Origin: Macrosoma leucophasiata
Lineage: Eukaryota > Arthropoda > Insecta > Lepidoptera > Hedylidae
Reading direction: 5' to 3'
DNA length: 64,000 bases
Assembly: GCA_036365455.1 (NCBI GenBank)
Contig: JAWQUS010000020.1
Coordinates: 4,685,001-4,749,000, forward strand
The notes beneath the pieces were generated by a model, which saw only the letters and a program-made list of their open reading frames with translations, was not told where the DNA came from and did no database searches. Below, piece by piece: positions 20,546 through 31,755 of the stretch. Both the position numbers and the translations under genes were made by a program. Every line of letters starts with the position of its first letter. Positions within the stretch are counted from its first letter, which is position 1.

Positions 20546-21558
20546 TATTAGTTATATAAAATTAGTTTTCATAAAACATAAATATTCAACCCGTGCGATG
20601 GTAATTGGAAGCCATAAATATCCTTAGAAACGTGACTCGGCAAACGTCGTTTCGTATTTTCATTATGAGTCGAAAATAAATAGGTACATAAAATATTTAT
20701 GAAACACAAATTCACCACAAAACCTATAAAATTGACAAACTTTTCTCCCCCTTTTCAAGGCTTTTTCAATACTAGAAATAGTTTTTGATCATGTGGCTTT
20801 CCGTAAAAGTTGTGCGGCTTCATATAACAACAAAAGCCGTTGGGCAAGAATTCTCTTTTATTAACCGAGTTCAAAAAACGAGAAGGTTCTCAATTGGGCC
20901 GGTATATATATATATATATATATATTATTTATATTATTATGTATGCGAATTTCGCCGAGATTTCTGGACCGATTTATATATATAATTCTTCGATAATTCT
21001 TTTTTGTTTGATGCGGAATAGTTTCGAATTGGTCCCATTAAAATTTGATTGATATAGACTAAATAGTTTTTATTTTATGAGCATTTTTTTACTTACTTTC
21101 ACCTCAGACTAAAAGAATAAGAATAGACGGCGAGTTTTCATACAGTGCGTTGAACCCACTGACGTCCTAGATAGTTCTAATGCGCATGACAACAAGATGA
21201 CAACAGGTGACAATGACACATTTACTCATCGACGACACAACACAGCTTATTTACTCCTTCGTGGATAACATTTTTTCATTGATTTCGTATAGTCGTGTAG
21301 TCGTGTAATAATTTTGTATCGACACGCAACTAAACAATTTAAATTAGGTGTCTAATTGTCTCGAAGCTAAAAGAGTCAGATTTTACAAATTTAACAGATG
21401 TGAACATTAATCTAATTGGCAATGCAGCAATAAACTAAAAAGTATTAAATAAATATAACTACGTTAAGAAAAACCGACTTCAAAACTGAAAAGTAAAAAA
21501 TAATAAAGATTTAATTGTATTTATATACAACCAATAGGTAGTATATAATTACAATTTG
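20546..21558. other. AT-rich DNA with a TA microsatellite
   Basis: A run of about twelve TA units lies at 20903-20926. No gene or named repeat was seen in the rest. Confidence 0.5.
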
Positions 21559-21816
21559 CTCGCGGGCGTAGGCACCACTGCATTACCTTATATACTTGCC
21601 GCTAAAAGGTAGTGTTCAGCTCTATCGTGTTCTGTTCAGGTGGTAATGTACAGCTCTGTAATTACTGGCACAGAGGCATAACACCTTAGGCCTCAGGAGT
21701 GGTAACGCATCTACATTTTGACATTGGTATTTGTCTGGGTGTCTATAGGCTGCAGTCATCACTTAACATCAATGTGAGCTACACGCTTGTTTGCCACCTT
21801 CTATTCATAAAAAAAG
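21559..21816 (+). mobile_element. Element A, 5-prime truncated
   Basis: It starts GCTCGCGGGCGTAGGC, lacking the first ~27 bases, and ends GCCACCTTCTATTCAT plus seven A. Confidence 0.85.
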
Positions 21817-21844
21817 GGAATATACTCTCCAAGTACAAAAACAA

Positions 21845-21941
21845 AACGTAACCGGCGAATCGTGGGTGTTTGCATGTATGATTTAATGCATGCATTTACC
21901 TCTGCCTACCCATTCCGTGATCACAGGCGTGAAGTTACGTC
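21845..21941 (+). mobile_element. SINE B, last ~95 bases
   Basis: CGTAACCGGCGAATCGTGGG to CACAGGCGTGAAGTTACG. It has no tRNA-like head, as expected after 5-prime truncation. Confidence 0.75.
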
Positions 21942-22218
21942 GTCGTTAGTACAAAATTACCAGAAAAGACGAGGACTTAATCTCAGATAAATGTAAGTCA
22001 TTATTCCAAAGTAAAATGTAACTAATTGAGGACGAAATTACGCTTAATTTTACGGTTTAATTACGTTGATGTTTTCCCTAAACTTGTTTCAGATTCAGTT
22101 ATGAAGACAATTGGTGTGAATTCTTAGGAATTATTTCCCAGTGTAACAAGAGTATAAGATATTATGCCAAACTTATTGAGTGTAGAAATGAGCAGTACGA
22201 TGGTTTTAAGATTTCGTA

Positions 22219-22355
22219 CCTCAATTACAGAGCCGCACATTACCACCTGACCGGAACACGATAATGCTGAACACTATCATTTAGCGGCAAGAGTATTAGG
22301 TAATGCGGTGGTGCTTATTCCCGCGAGCTCTGCCACTGGAGCTCTACCACCAGTA
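22219..22355 (-). mobile_element. Element A, 5-prime half
   Basis: The antisense segment runs from AATTACAGAGCCGCACATTA to the 5-prime end GCTCTACCACCAGTA. The 3-prime half is absent. Confidence 0.75.
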
Positions 22356-22436
22356 AAATGAATATCGGTTGAAATATCTAAATCCTTTCAAGTGTGTTAT
22401 GAAATTAAAAAGAAAAAATAGAGCCCTTATAAAATC

Positions 22437-22795
22437 CTTATACCGTCTCTACAATGGTGAGTACTCTGTCGAACTGTTCGACATGGTGCCACCGTCTCTT
22501 TTTCTACACCGTACTACTCGCCGAAGAGAGAAATTTCACCCTCACCGACTGGACACCTGGCAGTGCTCAACGGTGCGGTTTTCTCGTTCGTTTCTGCCCA
22601 GAACGTGTAAACTGTGGAACGAACTTCCCTCTGAGGTGTTCCCTCGGTGCTACAATACGGGGTTCTTCAAAAATGGCGTCAAAAGAGTCCTTCAGGGCTG
22701 GCAGCGCGTTGGCAACTCCCCTGGTGTTGCAAATGTCCATAGGCGACGGTGACCCGTCTGCTTGTCTGTCAATTTAATGACAAAAAAAAAAAAAA
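22437..22795 (+). pseudogene. CR1/Jockey-type LINE (family L), C-terminus and tail
   Basis: The open frame from about 22437 to 22752 reads LYRLYNGEYSVELFDMVPP, then FHPHRLDTWQCST, RTCKLWNELPSEVFPRC and GVANVHRRR before the stop. This is the conserved C-terminal end of ORF2 of a widespread insect non-LTR element, after the reverse transcriptase. The 3-prime UTR is short and ends in 13 A. The frame is intact for ~105 codons, so the insertion is fairly young but 5-prime truncated. Confidence 0.8.
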
Positions 22796-22814
22796 CATTC
22801 GTGCGTCTGTCGCG

Positions 22815-22917
22815 TCGCATCTGCATTTTGACCTTGGTCTACGTGTATGTGTCTATACGCTGCAGTCATCAATGTGCAAACTGCGTGCTTGTTTGCCACT
22901 TCCATTACATAAAAAAA
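22815..22917 (+). mobile_element. Element A, 3-prime third
   Basis: CGCATCTGCATTTTGACCTT to CACTTCCATTACAT plus seven A, with a 15-base internal deletion (ACTTAAC region). It follows the LINE tail by about 20 bases. Confidence 0.8.
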
Positions 22918-23691
22918 GTAGATTCACTATTCAAACACATAATTATGGAAGTCTTTTCGTCCGCAGGTACGTATCTACATTTTTTTTATTTTATATCTTC
23001 ACGGGATTTAAAAAATATGAATTTAATTTGTTTTCAAGCTTAATATCATCAGCTCATCAAAAATGATGCCATGCAATATAAATATCAATTACGATACAAC
23101 GAAGCTTACGAAACCATTCAGTAATAAAATTACTTTGATTATTAGTTCTAATTTCCTTCAAAGTGCCTCCATTATCTTGTAACAAAAAGACCCCGATATT
23201 TATTAACAATACAGCCAATATTCATCAGGAAATATCTGGAAGATTAATCTGATCATACTTCTTTTGAAGTATGAAAGCTTCCGCTTAGTAGTTAAGTATT
23301 TCGTAAATACTTTTACGTGCTCTTGGGTTATAAGGAAAAAAAAAATAACACAGTCAATAAACAAAAAGAATGAAGAAAGATGTAAAAACTTAGGAAATAT
23401 CGTAACAAAACTGTAGCACGTCACGCTTATTTACTAAAAAATTTAAAAAATCGTTAAAAAAAACGTATATATTTTGAAAAACGCCGGGCGGTCACTTGTC
23501 CCAGGGACACATTGTACATATAAAGAAGGTGTTCATGTATTAATCGAGTGTCAAATCATCTAACGCAAATAATAACAATGAAATTACAATTAAAAAAAAA
23601 ATACGTTTAAATTTATTTCGTTATTTTATATAACAAGTAGGTATATCGTCAATGAAAACGCTCAGCATTTCACACACACATAACGTGCGTG
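22918..23691. other. Unassigned AT-rich DNA
   Basis: No domain, repeat or RNA gene was recognised. Confidence 0.45.
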
Positions 23692-23699
23692 GTGACGGC

Positions 23700-23922
23700 A
23701 CACCGCGGACGTTCCGCCAAAATTCCATACAAACGCTTAATTTGGTCTCTATTACACAGACATCAATCAGTGACGTGTTTTTACACGTGTAGGTACCTGT
23801 GTGCGTAGCACGTAGAAAATACCAACCGTCGCCCATAAGAATGGAGGAGGTTGAGGAGGCGGGTAAATCAGGCGAGACGTCGAAGTGTCCATTCAATACA
23901 TTGTATTATAACGTATTCTCTG
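23700..23922 (+). mobile_element. MITE M
   Basis: ACACCGCGGACGTTCCG to CGTATTCTCTG. The flanks GTGACGGC and GTGATGGT differ only by two C/T changes. Confidence 0.75.
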
Positions 23923-23991
23923 GTGATGGTGAGGCGAACGGTACGCGTGTGTGCGTATGACATGCAGCATCTTAGCAATTCATACCTTACC

Positions 23992-24031
23992 CGAATGCTA
24001 TGCGTGTGTACGTACACACGCAAAGCATTCG
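23992..24031. repeat. 40-base palindrome
   Basis: The central 22 bases TGCGTGTGTA|CGTACACACGCA (24001-24022) are a perfect palindrome, and the CGAATGCT / AGCATTCG arms extend it with one mismatch. It begins 61 bases past the right duplication of MITE M. Confidence 0.85.
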
Positions 24032-24119
24032 CTTTCGACTGATATATGCTGTCAGCTGTTGTTGTCAGGGTTGAAACGCATACAATTTGAATCAAAGTTT
24101 GACTCGTAATAACTGATGA

Positions 24120-24880
24120 TTATACAATCTCAGGAGAAAAAGACCTTGGGAGATGAAGTCAACATCAGTATAGCAAGGACTTGCAGCACCTTGTATATCG
24201 TTTTTATGGAGCTTTTATGGAACTACAATCCCAAGGAAGGCTAATAGTTTTACAGTGGATACCATCACATGTGGGCCTGGTGGGCAATGATACAGCTGAT
24301 CTGTTAGCAAAGGAAGCCGTGTCAGATGGTATGCCTGTTATCATTTCTCCTTTCTTCACTAATTTCATTCCTAAAATTAAATTAGACTGCTATAATCTCT
24401 GGAAAGAATACTTTGATGAAAGGTCGCGAGAAAAAGGTATTTGGTACAGAACGATACAACCGCATCCCTTGAGGTCTCCGTGGATAGATAACTCTTATTT
24501 AAATAGACGAGATATGGTGACTGCACTAAGACTTCGCTCTGGACACCTACCGGGTAATAAATTTCTGTATCTCATGGCAAAGAGTTCGTCCCCAAATTGT
24601 GATTATTGCGTTAGTTGTATAGATGATGTTTACCATGTATTAATGGAATGTAAATATAACAGTGAACATAGAAGTAAGATAGCAAGCAAGATTAGTGAAT
24701 TAGGCTTCTGTAACAGTGCTCTAACTGAACCGCTATCCGACTCAGCTAGAACACTTTACAAACTTGTTAATTTAAGACAAAGTTAAAGTTATTGTTTAGT
24801 TTGTTTACCTAACCAGGGCGACATAATCGCATGTGCGATAAAGCCCTTTAATTTAGAATAAAAAAAATAAAAAAAAAATC
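24120..24880 (+). pseudogene. LINE of the I/R1-like group: RNase H domain, CCHC knuckle, poly-A
   Basis: The frame 24181-24786 (201 residues) carries WIPSHVGLVGNDTADLLAK near residues 25-45, the last conserved block of a LINE-encoded RNase H with its aspartate. Near residues 138-158 is a Cys/His cluster CDYC-x9-H-x4-C (CDYCVSCIDDVYHVLMEC). The stop is followed by GATAAAGCCCTTTAATTTAG and an A-rich tail ending at 24878. The reverse transcriptase part is lost by 5-prime truncation. RNase H is known from I, LOA, R1-like and related LINE clades; I cannot fix the clade. The frame is open, so the copy is not very old. Confidence 0.8.
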
Positions 24881-24950
24881 TGCCTAAGTCTGGGGCGCCC
24901 ACGATACATTCGTGGGATTTGTTTTTAGTTTAATTTCTATTTGTTGTTGT

Positions 24951-25106
24951 AGAAATTATATTTGCAGATTTTTCTCGCGTATACAACACTCCCAAACTTC
25001 TTCTATACCCGACGTTTCGGTCGCTTTCCAGCTACCATGGTCACAGGCAGACGAGAAGTTTGGGAGTGCTGTATTCTCGAAAAAAAAATCCGCAAATTTA
25101 ATTTCT
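24951..25106 (+). repeat. Family H foldback, loop in the CCCGACGTTTCGG direction
   Basis: The arms 24951-25000 and 25055-25106 are inverted copies of about 50 bases (GAAATT.A.ATTTGC.GATTTTTCTCGCGTATACAACACTCCCAAACTTC class). The loop 25001-25054 has ACCCGACGTTTCGGTCGC. After the right arm comes ACAATGTACGAAGTTCGCG, also found after the right arm at 52465-52622, where the loop is reversed. Confidence 0.75.
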
Positions 25107-25248
25107 ACAATGTACGAAGTTCGCGAAAACCTGCGAAAACGTTATTTATTTGTTGTTGTTAACTTTACCCGGAGATTTTTCTGGGGTTGATATCCGGCTT
25201 GAAAATATAAGTTCATGGATTATATCGAATTTCAGTTTTGAAATGTAT

Positions 25249-25860
25249 GTATGTATGTATCTTCACGCCAGGTCCCTAACGGGGTAGGCAGAGAGTGTAG
25301 AGCGCCAGACATCCCGGTTCTGACAAACCTCTCGTGCCTCGTCTACCTTCATCATTCTCTTCATACATGCACGCCGATTCCTAAGACTTTTGACCCCACC
25401 ATCAGACAGAACTCGACCTATTTGGTCATGGTAGGTCAGCCTTGGTCTTCCTGGGCCTCTGCAACCATCCACATTCGCATTGTATATCTGTTTAGTCATT
25501 CGCTCATTCGACATTCTTTCTATATGCCCGAACCATCGGAGCATGCCTTTTTTCATTTTTACACCGATACTATAATTCACACAAAGTCTCTTTCTTACAT
25601 CTTCATTACGAACGCGATCGGTAAGTGATACACCGCAGATCTTGCGCAAAGATCTCATCTCGACCGCGTTCAACTTACTTTCATGCTCTTTCCTGCATAC
25701 CCAGCTCTCGCTTCCATATAAAAGCGTTGGAGTAAGTACAGCATTATGTACGGCTAGTCGAGCCCGCTGGCTGAGATGTTTCGATTCTAGCAGCTTACCC
25801 AACGCTCCATTCACGCAATTCCCAGCAAGCACTCTTCTTTCTATGTCAGTGGTGTAGGTG
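25249..25860 (-). pseudogene. RTE-1 LINE, C-terminus and tail, with a 16-bp target duplication
   Basis: The frame 25263-25832 (minus, 189 residues) starts MLAGNCVNGALGKLL and holds LLYGSESWVCRKEHESKLNA, LRKICGVSLTDRVRNE, LRWFGHIERM and GRPRLTYHDQIGR, the usual C-terminal region of RTE-like LINE polyproteins. The tail is a TATG repeat. CAGTTTTGAAATGTAT occurs exactly at 25233-25248 and 25861-25876. The reverse transcriptase core is missing. The target was an older repeat (N), also seen at 27300-27480. Confidence 0.85.
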
Positions 25861-25927
25861 CAGTTTTGAAATGTATCTGATGAATATGTTTACATCGTAA
25901 AATTATTAACTGGTTGTTATTCAGCTG

Positions 25928-26230
25928 CTGCCTCAGTAGTCTCAGTAGGTTACAGGCCAATACTACTACGCTGGGATCCCGGGTTCGATTCCCGGGTCCG
26001 GAGATATTACGGTGTAAAATCCTTAATCTCCGGTTCTATTGGGATTATTCCATTTTCTGAAAGATTCCCAGTTCCTCGATGTTTGGTAATGTGCCCGGAG
26101 ATGTCAATAGGCTCGCCACCTGTTACATGGGCCGTAACGTAACCGGCGAATCGTGGGTGTTTGCATGTATGATTGAATTCATGCATTTACCTCTGCCTAC
26201 CCCTTTGGGGAATACAGGTGTGAAGTTAAG
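25928..26230 (+). mobile_element. tRNA-derived SINE B
   Basis: Head CTGCCTCAGTAGTCTCAGTA and GGGTTCGATTCCCGGGTCC; tail GGGAATACAGGTGTGAAGTT. The flanks TGTTATTCAGC and TGTTATTCCGCAGC suggest a target duplication inside repeat N. Confidence 0.85.
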
Positions 26231-26309
26231 TTTGTTATTCCGCAGCAAATGGATTCTGTTTTGGTAGTAAACTCTTTTGTTGCAGTGTCTCAAGAAAAAG
26301 GTTTTTTGA

Positions 26310-26755
26310 CCAGTGTGTGTTGAGTGATGACATATGGGACAGAACCGTGGTCACTCACTATGGGTCTCATAAGAAGGCTCAAGATCACTCAGAGAGCAAT
26401 GGAGAGGGCTATGTTCGGAGTTTATCAGCGAGATCTAATCAGAAATGAGGAGATCCGCATGAGAACCAAAGTTACCGACATAGCACTCCGAATAGCGAGA
26501 CTCAAGTGGCAGTGGGCAGGGCTCGAAGAACTGACGGCCGTTGGGGCAGAGCAGTTCTGGAGTGGCGAACGCGTACCGGAAAACCAAGCGTAAGAAGGCC
26601 TCCCACAAGATGAACCGACGACCTGGTGAAGGTCGCGGGCAATCGCTGGATGAGGGCGGCCCGTTCCGAGGAGGACCGTTCGTTGTGGCAATCTTTGGTA
26701 GACCTTTGTTCAGCAGTGGACGTCTTTTCATTGATGATGATGATGAGTAAATTGT
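26310..26755 (+). pseudogene. RTE-2 LINE, C-terminal remnant
   Basis: The frame 26324-26593 gives MTYGTEPWSLTMGLIRRLK, QRAMERAMFGVYQRDLIRNE and IARLKWQWAGLEE, the post-reverse-transcriptase region of a second RTE-like LINE. Frameshifts follow: the next conserved blocks (VAGNRWMRAARSEEDRSLWQ) lie in another frame near 26626. The tail is GATGATGATGATGAG at 26735-26749. A short antisense end of the same family is at 53550-53680. Confidence 0.75.
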
Positions 26756-26801
26756 TCCTTAATATTATTTTTTTATTAATTATGCCATTATCCCGTGTGT
26801 C

Positions 26802-27100
26802 CATAGAGCAACACGGGCTACCGTCCGAGGCGAACTGAAGGGGAGTAGCCATAGCGTTTATTACCGATGCAAAACAGTCTGTCATTTTTGCGAGGCGAAA
26901 TGCGTGCGACACACACGCACACTACAAACATCGACTAATACTACGAAACTCACACCTTGACTTTAACGAAATACAGAAACAATTTCACGCATTCATTTCA
27001 CATCTAAACATCTAGGCGACAGGTATAGGCCCATTTGGGTTTGTACTTTGACAGAGGGGAAAGCCTGCATATGGCTACTCCCCTCCGGTGTTGCTCTATG
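26802..27100 (+). mobile_element. MITE D
   Basis: CATAGAGCAACACGGGC to GGTGTTGCTCTATG. The flanks CGTGTGTC and CGTGTCAC are similar but not clean, so the duplication has decayed. Confidence 0.8.
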
Positions 27101-27840
27101 CGTGTCACAAATGAAATCAAAAAGGTTTATATTCAACATTTCAAGCGCAAGTCCCCTCTATTCTTGCTTATTCTAACAGAAAATGATTTTCAATTAATCG
27201 CTGCCGGTTGCAGGGCTGTTTACAACGTAGTATTTTCCTTTCACTATGGATACAGAGAGCAATTTTTCATACAATAGTGTTTTTATGGAGCTTCATTATA
27301 ATGTACATTAAATAAATTGTTGGTAATTTTTTTTTATTTTCTGGAGGAGGAACGGAGGTTTTTTTCTGGGTTTGATATCCGTTCATGGATATTATCGAAT
27401 TTGAGTATTGAATTGTATCCAATGAATTTACACCGTAAATTATGAATTGGATGTTATTGCAGCACAATGATTCTGTCGTAGTTATAAATCGGTCTGTATA
27501 ATAATAATAATTTTTATATTTTATTTATTTTATATATATAAATTTTGTCATTACAATAGTCCCATGTATTCTGCGGGGTCTCTCTGTGTCTGTTTTAACT
27601 TTTGATGCAGTCGGAGAGAGGCCCCGCCGAATATAACCCATTACAAAGTAGATCAAAATTCTCGAAAGGGCCTCTACGTGTTGGACCCCCCATGTCCCCG
27701 CGCAAGCCTGACAAAGGTCCGGGGTTCAAATTGGACCCCGTGCTGACGAGAGACATAATAATTAGACCCTGCTCCCGCTGTCGGCAGCTCACTATCTTTT
27801 ATATATATTTGTTGTTTTTTTATACATATTGAAAAGTTAA
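27101..27840. other. Repeat N remnant and unassigned DNA
   Basis: 27340-27480 matches the flanks of the LINE and SINE near 25190-25240, 25861-25925 and 26231-26270 (TGATATCCGTTCATGGA; GTTATTGCAGCACAATGATT). 27590-27790 is G+C-rich with CCCC/GGGG blocks and a 76-codon frame of unknown nature. Confidence 0.4.
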
Positions 27841-27935
27841 GTTAAATCGGTCATCCATCACACATCCGACAGCGCCCGTATCGCTTAACCGAGTAGATCG
27901 CTTCCAACCTACTGCAGCCGCGGGGCCCTGCACGC
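27841..27935 (-). mobile_element. 5S-like SINE C, head only
   Basis: The antisense head has CGCTTAACCGAGTAGATCGC and ends GGGGCCCTGCACGCTTC. It was 3-prime truncated or deleted. Confidence 0.65.
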
Positions 27936-28375
27936 TTCTTCGGTCTGTATTTTTTTTTAATTAGATATTCCGTGTCACATGACACGTGATTTTATTTTGT
28001 TCTGAAGACTTATGAATATGTTAAAACTTGACATTCAATAAAAAGAGGAATGGAAACGAATCATGTATATCTATTAAAATCTGTGTAAAATACTTGTATT
28101 TCATTTGTTGATTATTCCCATAAATTTAATAAAAAGAGGTTTATATGTAACGTTTCAAGCGCAAGGTCCCAATCTATTCCTGCTTTTAAACGAATACAAT
28201 TTTCAATTAATCGCTGCCCGTTGCAGGCTTGTAACACAGCAAAGTATTTTATTTTCTCTTTGAATATAGCAATCTTTCATACAATAGTGTTTTCATCGAG
28301 TTTCATTAAAATGCATTTAATAAATATTGCTGCTTAGTTTTCCGATTTAGTTTTATTATTTATTTAATAAATAAT
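27936..28375. other. Unassigned AT-rich DNA
   Basis: 28135-28320 resembles 27110-27310 (TTCAAGCGCAAG...CCTCTATTC; TTTTCAATTAATCGCTGCC; CATACAATAGTGTTTT), so it is a second copy of an unnamed repeat of ~190 bp. The rest is unassigned. Confidence 0.5.
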
Positions 28376-28724
28376 ATAATAATGGCAACCCATTACACGT
28401 CCCACTGCTGGGCAAGAGTCTCTCCCCTTTTTGGGGGAGACCTGGAGCTTACACCACTACGCTGATCCAATGCGGGTTGGTGGAGATACGGGTTAGTGGC
28501 CAACCCGCTGTCGGTTGTTTTCAAACCGCCCAAATGAAATCCGACAAGATTTAACGACCGCTATCTATTGATAGCAACCGGGTCCAATGGCTTAACGTGC
28601 CCTCCGAAGCACGGAAATGCGCATTAATTTGCCACTAGCGATCACCCATCACACACCCGACCACGCCCGTATCGCTTAACCGAGTAAATCGCTTGCAATC
28701 TACACCAGCCGACCAAGCGCGCTT
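28376..28724 (-). mobile_element. 5S-like SINE C
   Basis: The antisense copy runs from the tail (AATAATATAATAATGGCAAC) to the head ending AAGCGCGCTTCG. The promoter-like block CGATCACCCATCACAC and CGCTTAACCGAGTAAATC is present with several changes. Confidence 0.8.
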
Positions 28725-29033
28725 CGAGTTGTTGAAAATAAGATTTTACTTAAGTTTTAAACATCTATTAAATCTTATTATCAACAGCTTACAAAAAAAA
28801 CCTTTTCTATTAAGGTTTTTCAAAAGTGCATCATATTTTTGCGCCCCTTGCGTAGAGTGAAGTGAACTTTAATAATAAAATTGTTAGATATCTACTTACT
28901 TGTTGGTTAATGCACCGTGAACATACTTTGAAAATATTAAATTTTTAGTTCGTCAGCTCTCTTTGTTCATGAGGCCAATGCGGTAAAATAAGTAAAAAAT
29001 CCACGCTTCGTTCAGTTTTATATAGTAAACACC

Positions 29034-29353
29034 CATAAAGCAACACGGGCCACCGGCCACCGCAGCGGACCAGAGGGCAGTAGCCATAGCATTTATTACC
29101 GATGCAAAACAGTCTGTCATTTATTGCGGGGAGAAATGTGTATGACACACACACTACAAAAATCGGCTATTACTACGAAACTCACACCTTGACTTTAACA
29201 AAATACATGAACAATTTCACACACACATTTAAACATCCAGGCGACAGGCATACACACAGACAGGCATTGGGCTCGTACTTTGACAGAGGGGAAAGCCTGC
29301 ATATGGCTACTCCCCTCCGGTCCGCTGCGGCCGGTGGCCCGTGTTGCTCCTTG
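29034..29353 (+). mobile_element. MITE D, longer inverted repeats
   Basis: The ends CATAAAGCAACACGGGCCAC and GTGGCCCGTGTTGCTCCTTG are part of inverted repeats that extend ~40 bases (CCGGCC.C.GC.GCGGACC). The flanks GTAAACACC and GTGAACGCC agree in 7 of 9 positions. Confidence 0.8.
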
Positions 29354-29455
29354 TGAACGCCCTCGTAGCAAGTAATGATGAAGTTGTAGTTATTATAATG
29401 GGGTATAAAAGAACACTTGTGTATTCAGAGATGTTTCTAGAAAAAATAAGTAAAA

Positions 29456-29780
29456 CTAGCTGTGCCCGCAACTTTGTTTGCGTGGAATAGTGGCTTTGGG
29501 ATTTTGGGCAGCGCTTTTGGATATACATTTTGGTTAGTTTTGGATCATAAACACTTTCGGGTAGCTAAAAACATCTACTTTGCAGTAATGCTTCTCTGTA
29601 CACGAAATTAGACGTATGGCCATCGGGGATAAAAGCACACGGGCTGCTAGGTTTGCGAAATATTGCTTTTTATGTGTTTAAACGCGTCTCCATCCTATGC
29701 TGAATCATATTTTCGAAAAGGCATTTTAAAGTTCTATGCACAATATTTTTATAGAAAATTATTATATATATACTTTTGTA
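29456..29780 (-). mobile_element. Helitron 3-prime part
   Basis: CTAGCTGTGCCCGCAACTTT begins after an A; on the minus strand it is a GCAA-AACAAAG-TTGC hairpin followed by CTAG. The inner part (GGATAAAAGCACACGGGC) has no match in other families here, and the 5-prime limit is uncertain. Confidence 0.55.
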
Positions 29781-29904
29781 ATGATTCAGTCAATTAGCGC
29801 TTCTAACTGAGAATAAAAGAAAAAATATAGATCTATGTATAATAAAGGCACTCCGTAAGAGCCGGCAGAAGAGAAAAATTAAATATTAACGTTGTGCATT
29901 TTTA

Positions 29905-30348
29905 CCCACTAATGCCACCAACACCACCACCACCATCCTTACCACCACCACTATCACCACCACCACTTTCATGACTACCACCTCCACCACTGCCACCACT
30001 ACAATCGCCACCAACGCCATCAACGCCATAACCATCACCAAACACCTACGCCACCAATGCCACCAATGACTCAAACACCACCAAAATCACCACCACCACC
30101 ACCACAACCAATGCCACCAACGCCTCCAAAACTACCAACAACACCACCAACGTCACCAACGCCATTGGTGGCGTTCAATCGCCACTAATAACCACCGCCA
30201 GCAACACTAACGCTACCAACACCACCACCAGATTCACCAACAACACCTATGCCACCAACGCTACCACCACCACCACCACCACTACCAACACCACCAATGT
30301 CACCAACACCACTAACGCCGCCACCACCACCACCACCATCACCATAAT
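29905..30348. repeat. Degenerate ACC/CCA trinucleotide array
   Basis: About 440 bases are mostly CCA and ACC units with interspersed CCAACG and CCAATG variants. Frames on the minus strand give Gly/Val-rich peptides with no other features. I regard this as a minisatellite. A LINE tail (GTCCATCCATCTCCGCTGGA) follows at 30362. Confidence 0.85.
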
Positions 30349-30453
30349 TACATCCGGACAACGTCCATCCATCTCCGCTGGACAAAGCCTTTCCCGAAGA
30401 TGCTCCTAAAAGTGTTGTGCGTAAGGAAAGAATGATGACGCACAACACCATGA

Positions 30454-30764
30454 TGATCTACAATGGCGAGTGCTCTGCTGAACTGTTTGACATGGTGCCA
30501 GCGTCTCTTTTCCTACACCGCACTACCCGCCGAAGAGAGAAGTTCCACCCTCACCGACTGGGCACTTGGCAATGTTCAACGGTGCGGTTCTCACGTTCGT
30601 TTTTGCCCAGAACGTGTAAATTGTGGAATGAACTTCCCTCTGAGGTGTTCCCTCGGTGCTACAATATGGGGTTCTTCAAAAATGGCGTCAAAAGAGTCCT
30701 TCAGGGCTGGCAGCGCGTTGGCGACGCCCCTGGTGTTGCAAATGTTCATAGGCGACGGTGACTA
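30454..30764 (+). pseudogene. CR1/Jockey-type LINE (family L), C-terminus
   Basis: The frame to 30761 reads MIYNGECSAELFDMVPASLF, then FHPHRLGTWQCST, LWNELPSEVFPRC and GVANVHRRR. It stops right after the HRRR end; no poly-A tail is left, so the 3-prime UTR was lost. Confidence 0.8.
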
Positions 30765-31755
30765 CATTCCATTCACCTAAAAATTCTGTGAAAATTACAA
30801 GCGTCTACTTGCTACCGTTATCAATATCGAGCAAAAAATATACGAAAAAAAAAAACGTTTATTGTATGCTCCCTTGGACCCCTTGATATTTTCATTTACT
30901 TATTTTTAGTATTTAATTTTGTCGTTATAGTGGTAACAGAAATACATAATTTGTGAAAATTTTAGCTTTCTAGCTATCACTGTTTATGAGATACAGCCTG
31001 GTGACAGACAGACGGATGTGTGGACAGACAGGCAGACAGTGGAGGATATAGGAGTGAGGAGAGGAGTGATAGGGTCCGTTTTTACCTATTAGATACGGAA
31101 CCCTGAAAATGCAGAATATAGATACAGGATAGTTTAAAAATATTTGATATATTTTTTAAATTGTCGTACCTTTTTTATTTCTGAACCGATTGACATGAAA
31201 CAAACACTAAATGTTAAGTGAAACTTACCACAATATATTAGTGAACCGCAAATCGAAAAAGCTGTTTCTGATATTAGCGTGCACAAACACACAGACAAAC
31301 AAGACATTTTTCCGAGATAAAAAGTACCCAGTGTAGTGCGCCAAAGGTTAAAGTATAAGTATACCAAGTTTCATCGTAATCGGACCCGTAGATTTTGTGT
31401 GATGCTTGAACAAACAGACAGACAGACAGACAATAAATTTTCTAATCACATATTTGTGTTCGGTATCGATCTAGTGACATCCCCTGGTATTTATTTTTTC
31501 AATATTTTCAATGTACAGAATTTACACTTCTACAGTTTTATTATAAGTATAGATGAAAAACATCAAATAAGTTTACTTTAAGATGAACGTGTGAAGCGAC
31601 TGCTAGCGAATTTCAAGTTAATGCTGAATAATAATTATCACATACCAATTTGGAAATAAAAGTGTAATACGATCCTTCTAAATTCTTCAAATTATTCATT
31701 AACAGACTTTAGTAATTATTGTGGCCATTTTCACATTTAAGTAATATGACATTAT
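30765..31755. other. Degenerate repeat tails, no gene
   Basis: 30960-31105 has ATGAGATACAGCCTGGTGAC, a run of GACAGAC and TACGGAACCCTGAAAA, a pattern common in insect repeats. 31330-31430 has a similar layout (CCAAGTTTCATCGTAATCGG, then GACAGACAGACAGAC). Frames of 70-81 codons here are chance. Confidence 0.5.

Noticed and set aside
29886..30451. Gly/Val-rich open frames on the minus strand
   Set aside because: They come from the ACC/CCA trinucleotide array; there is no start context, signal or domain.
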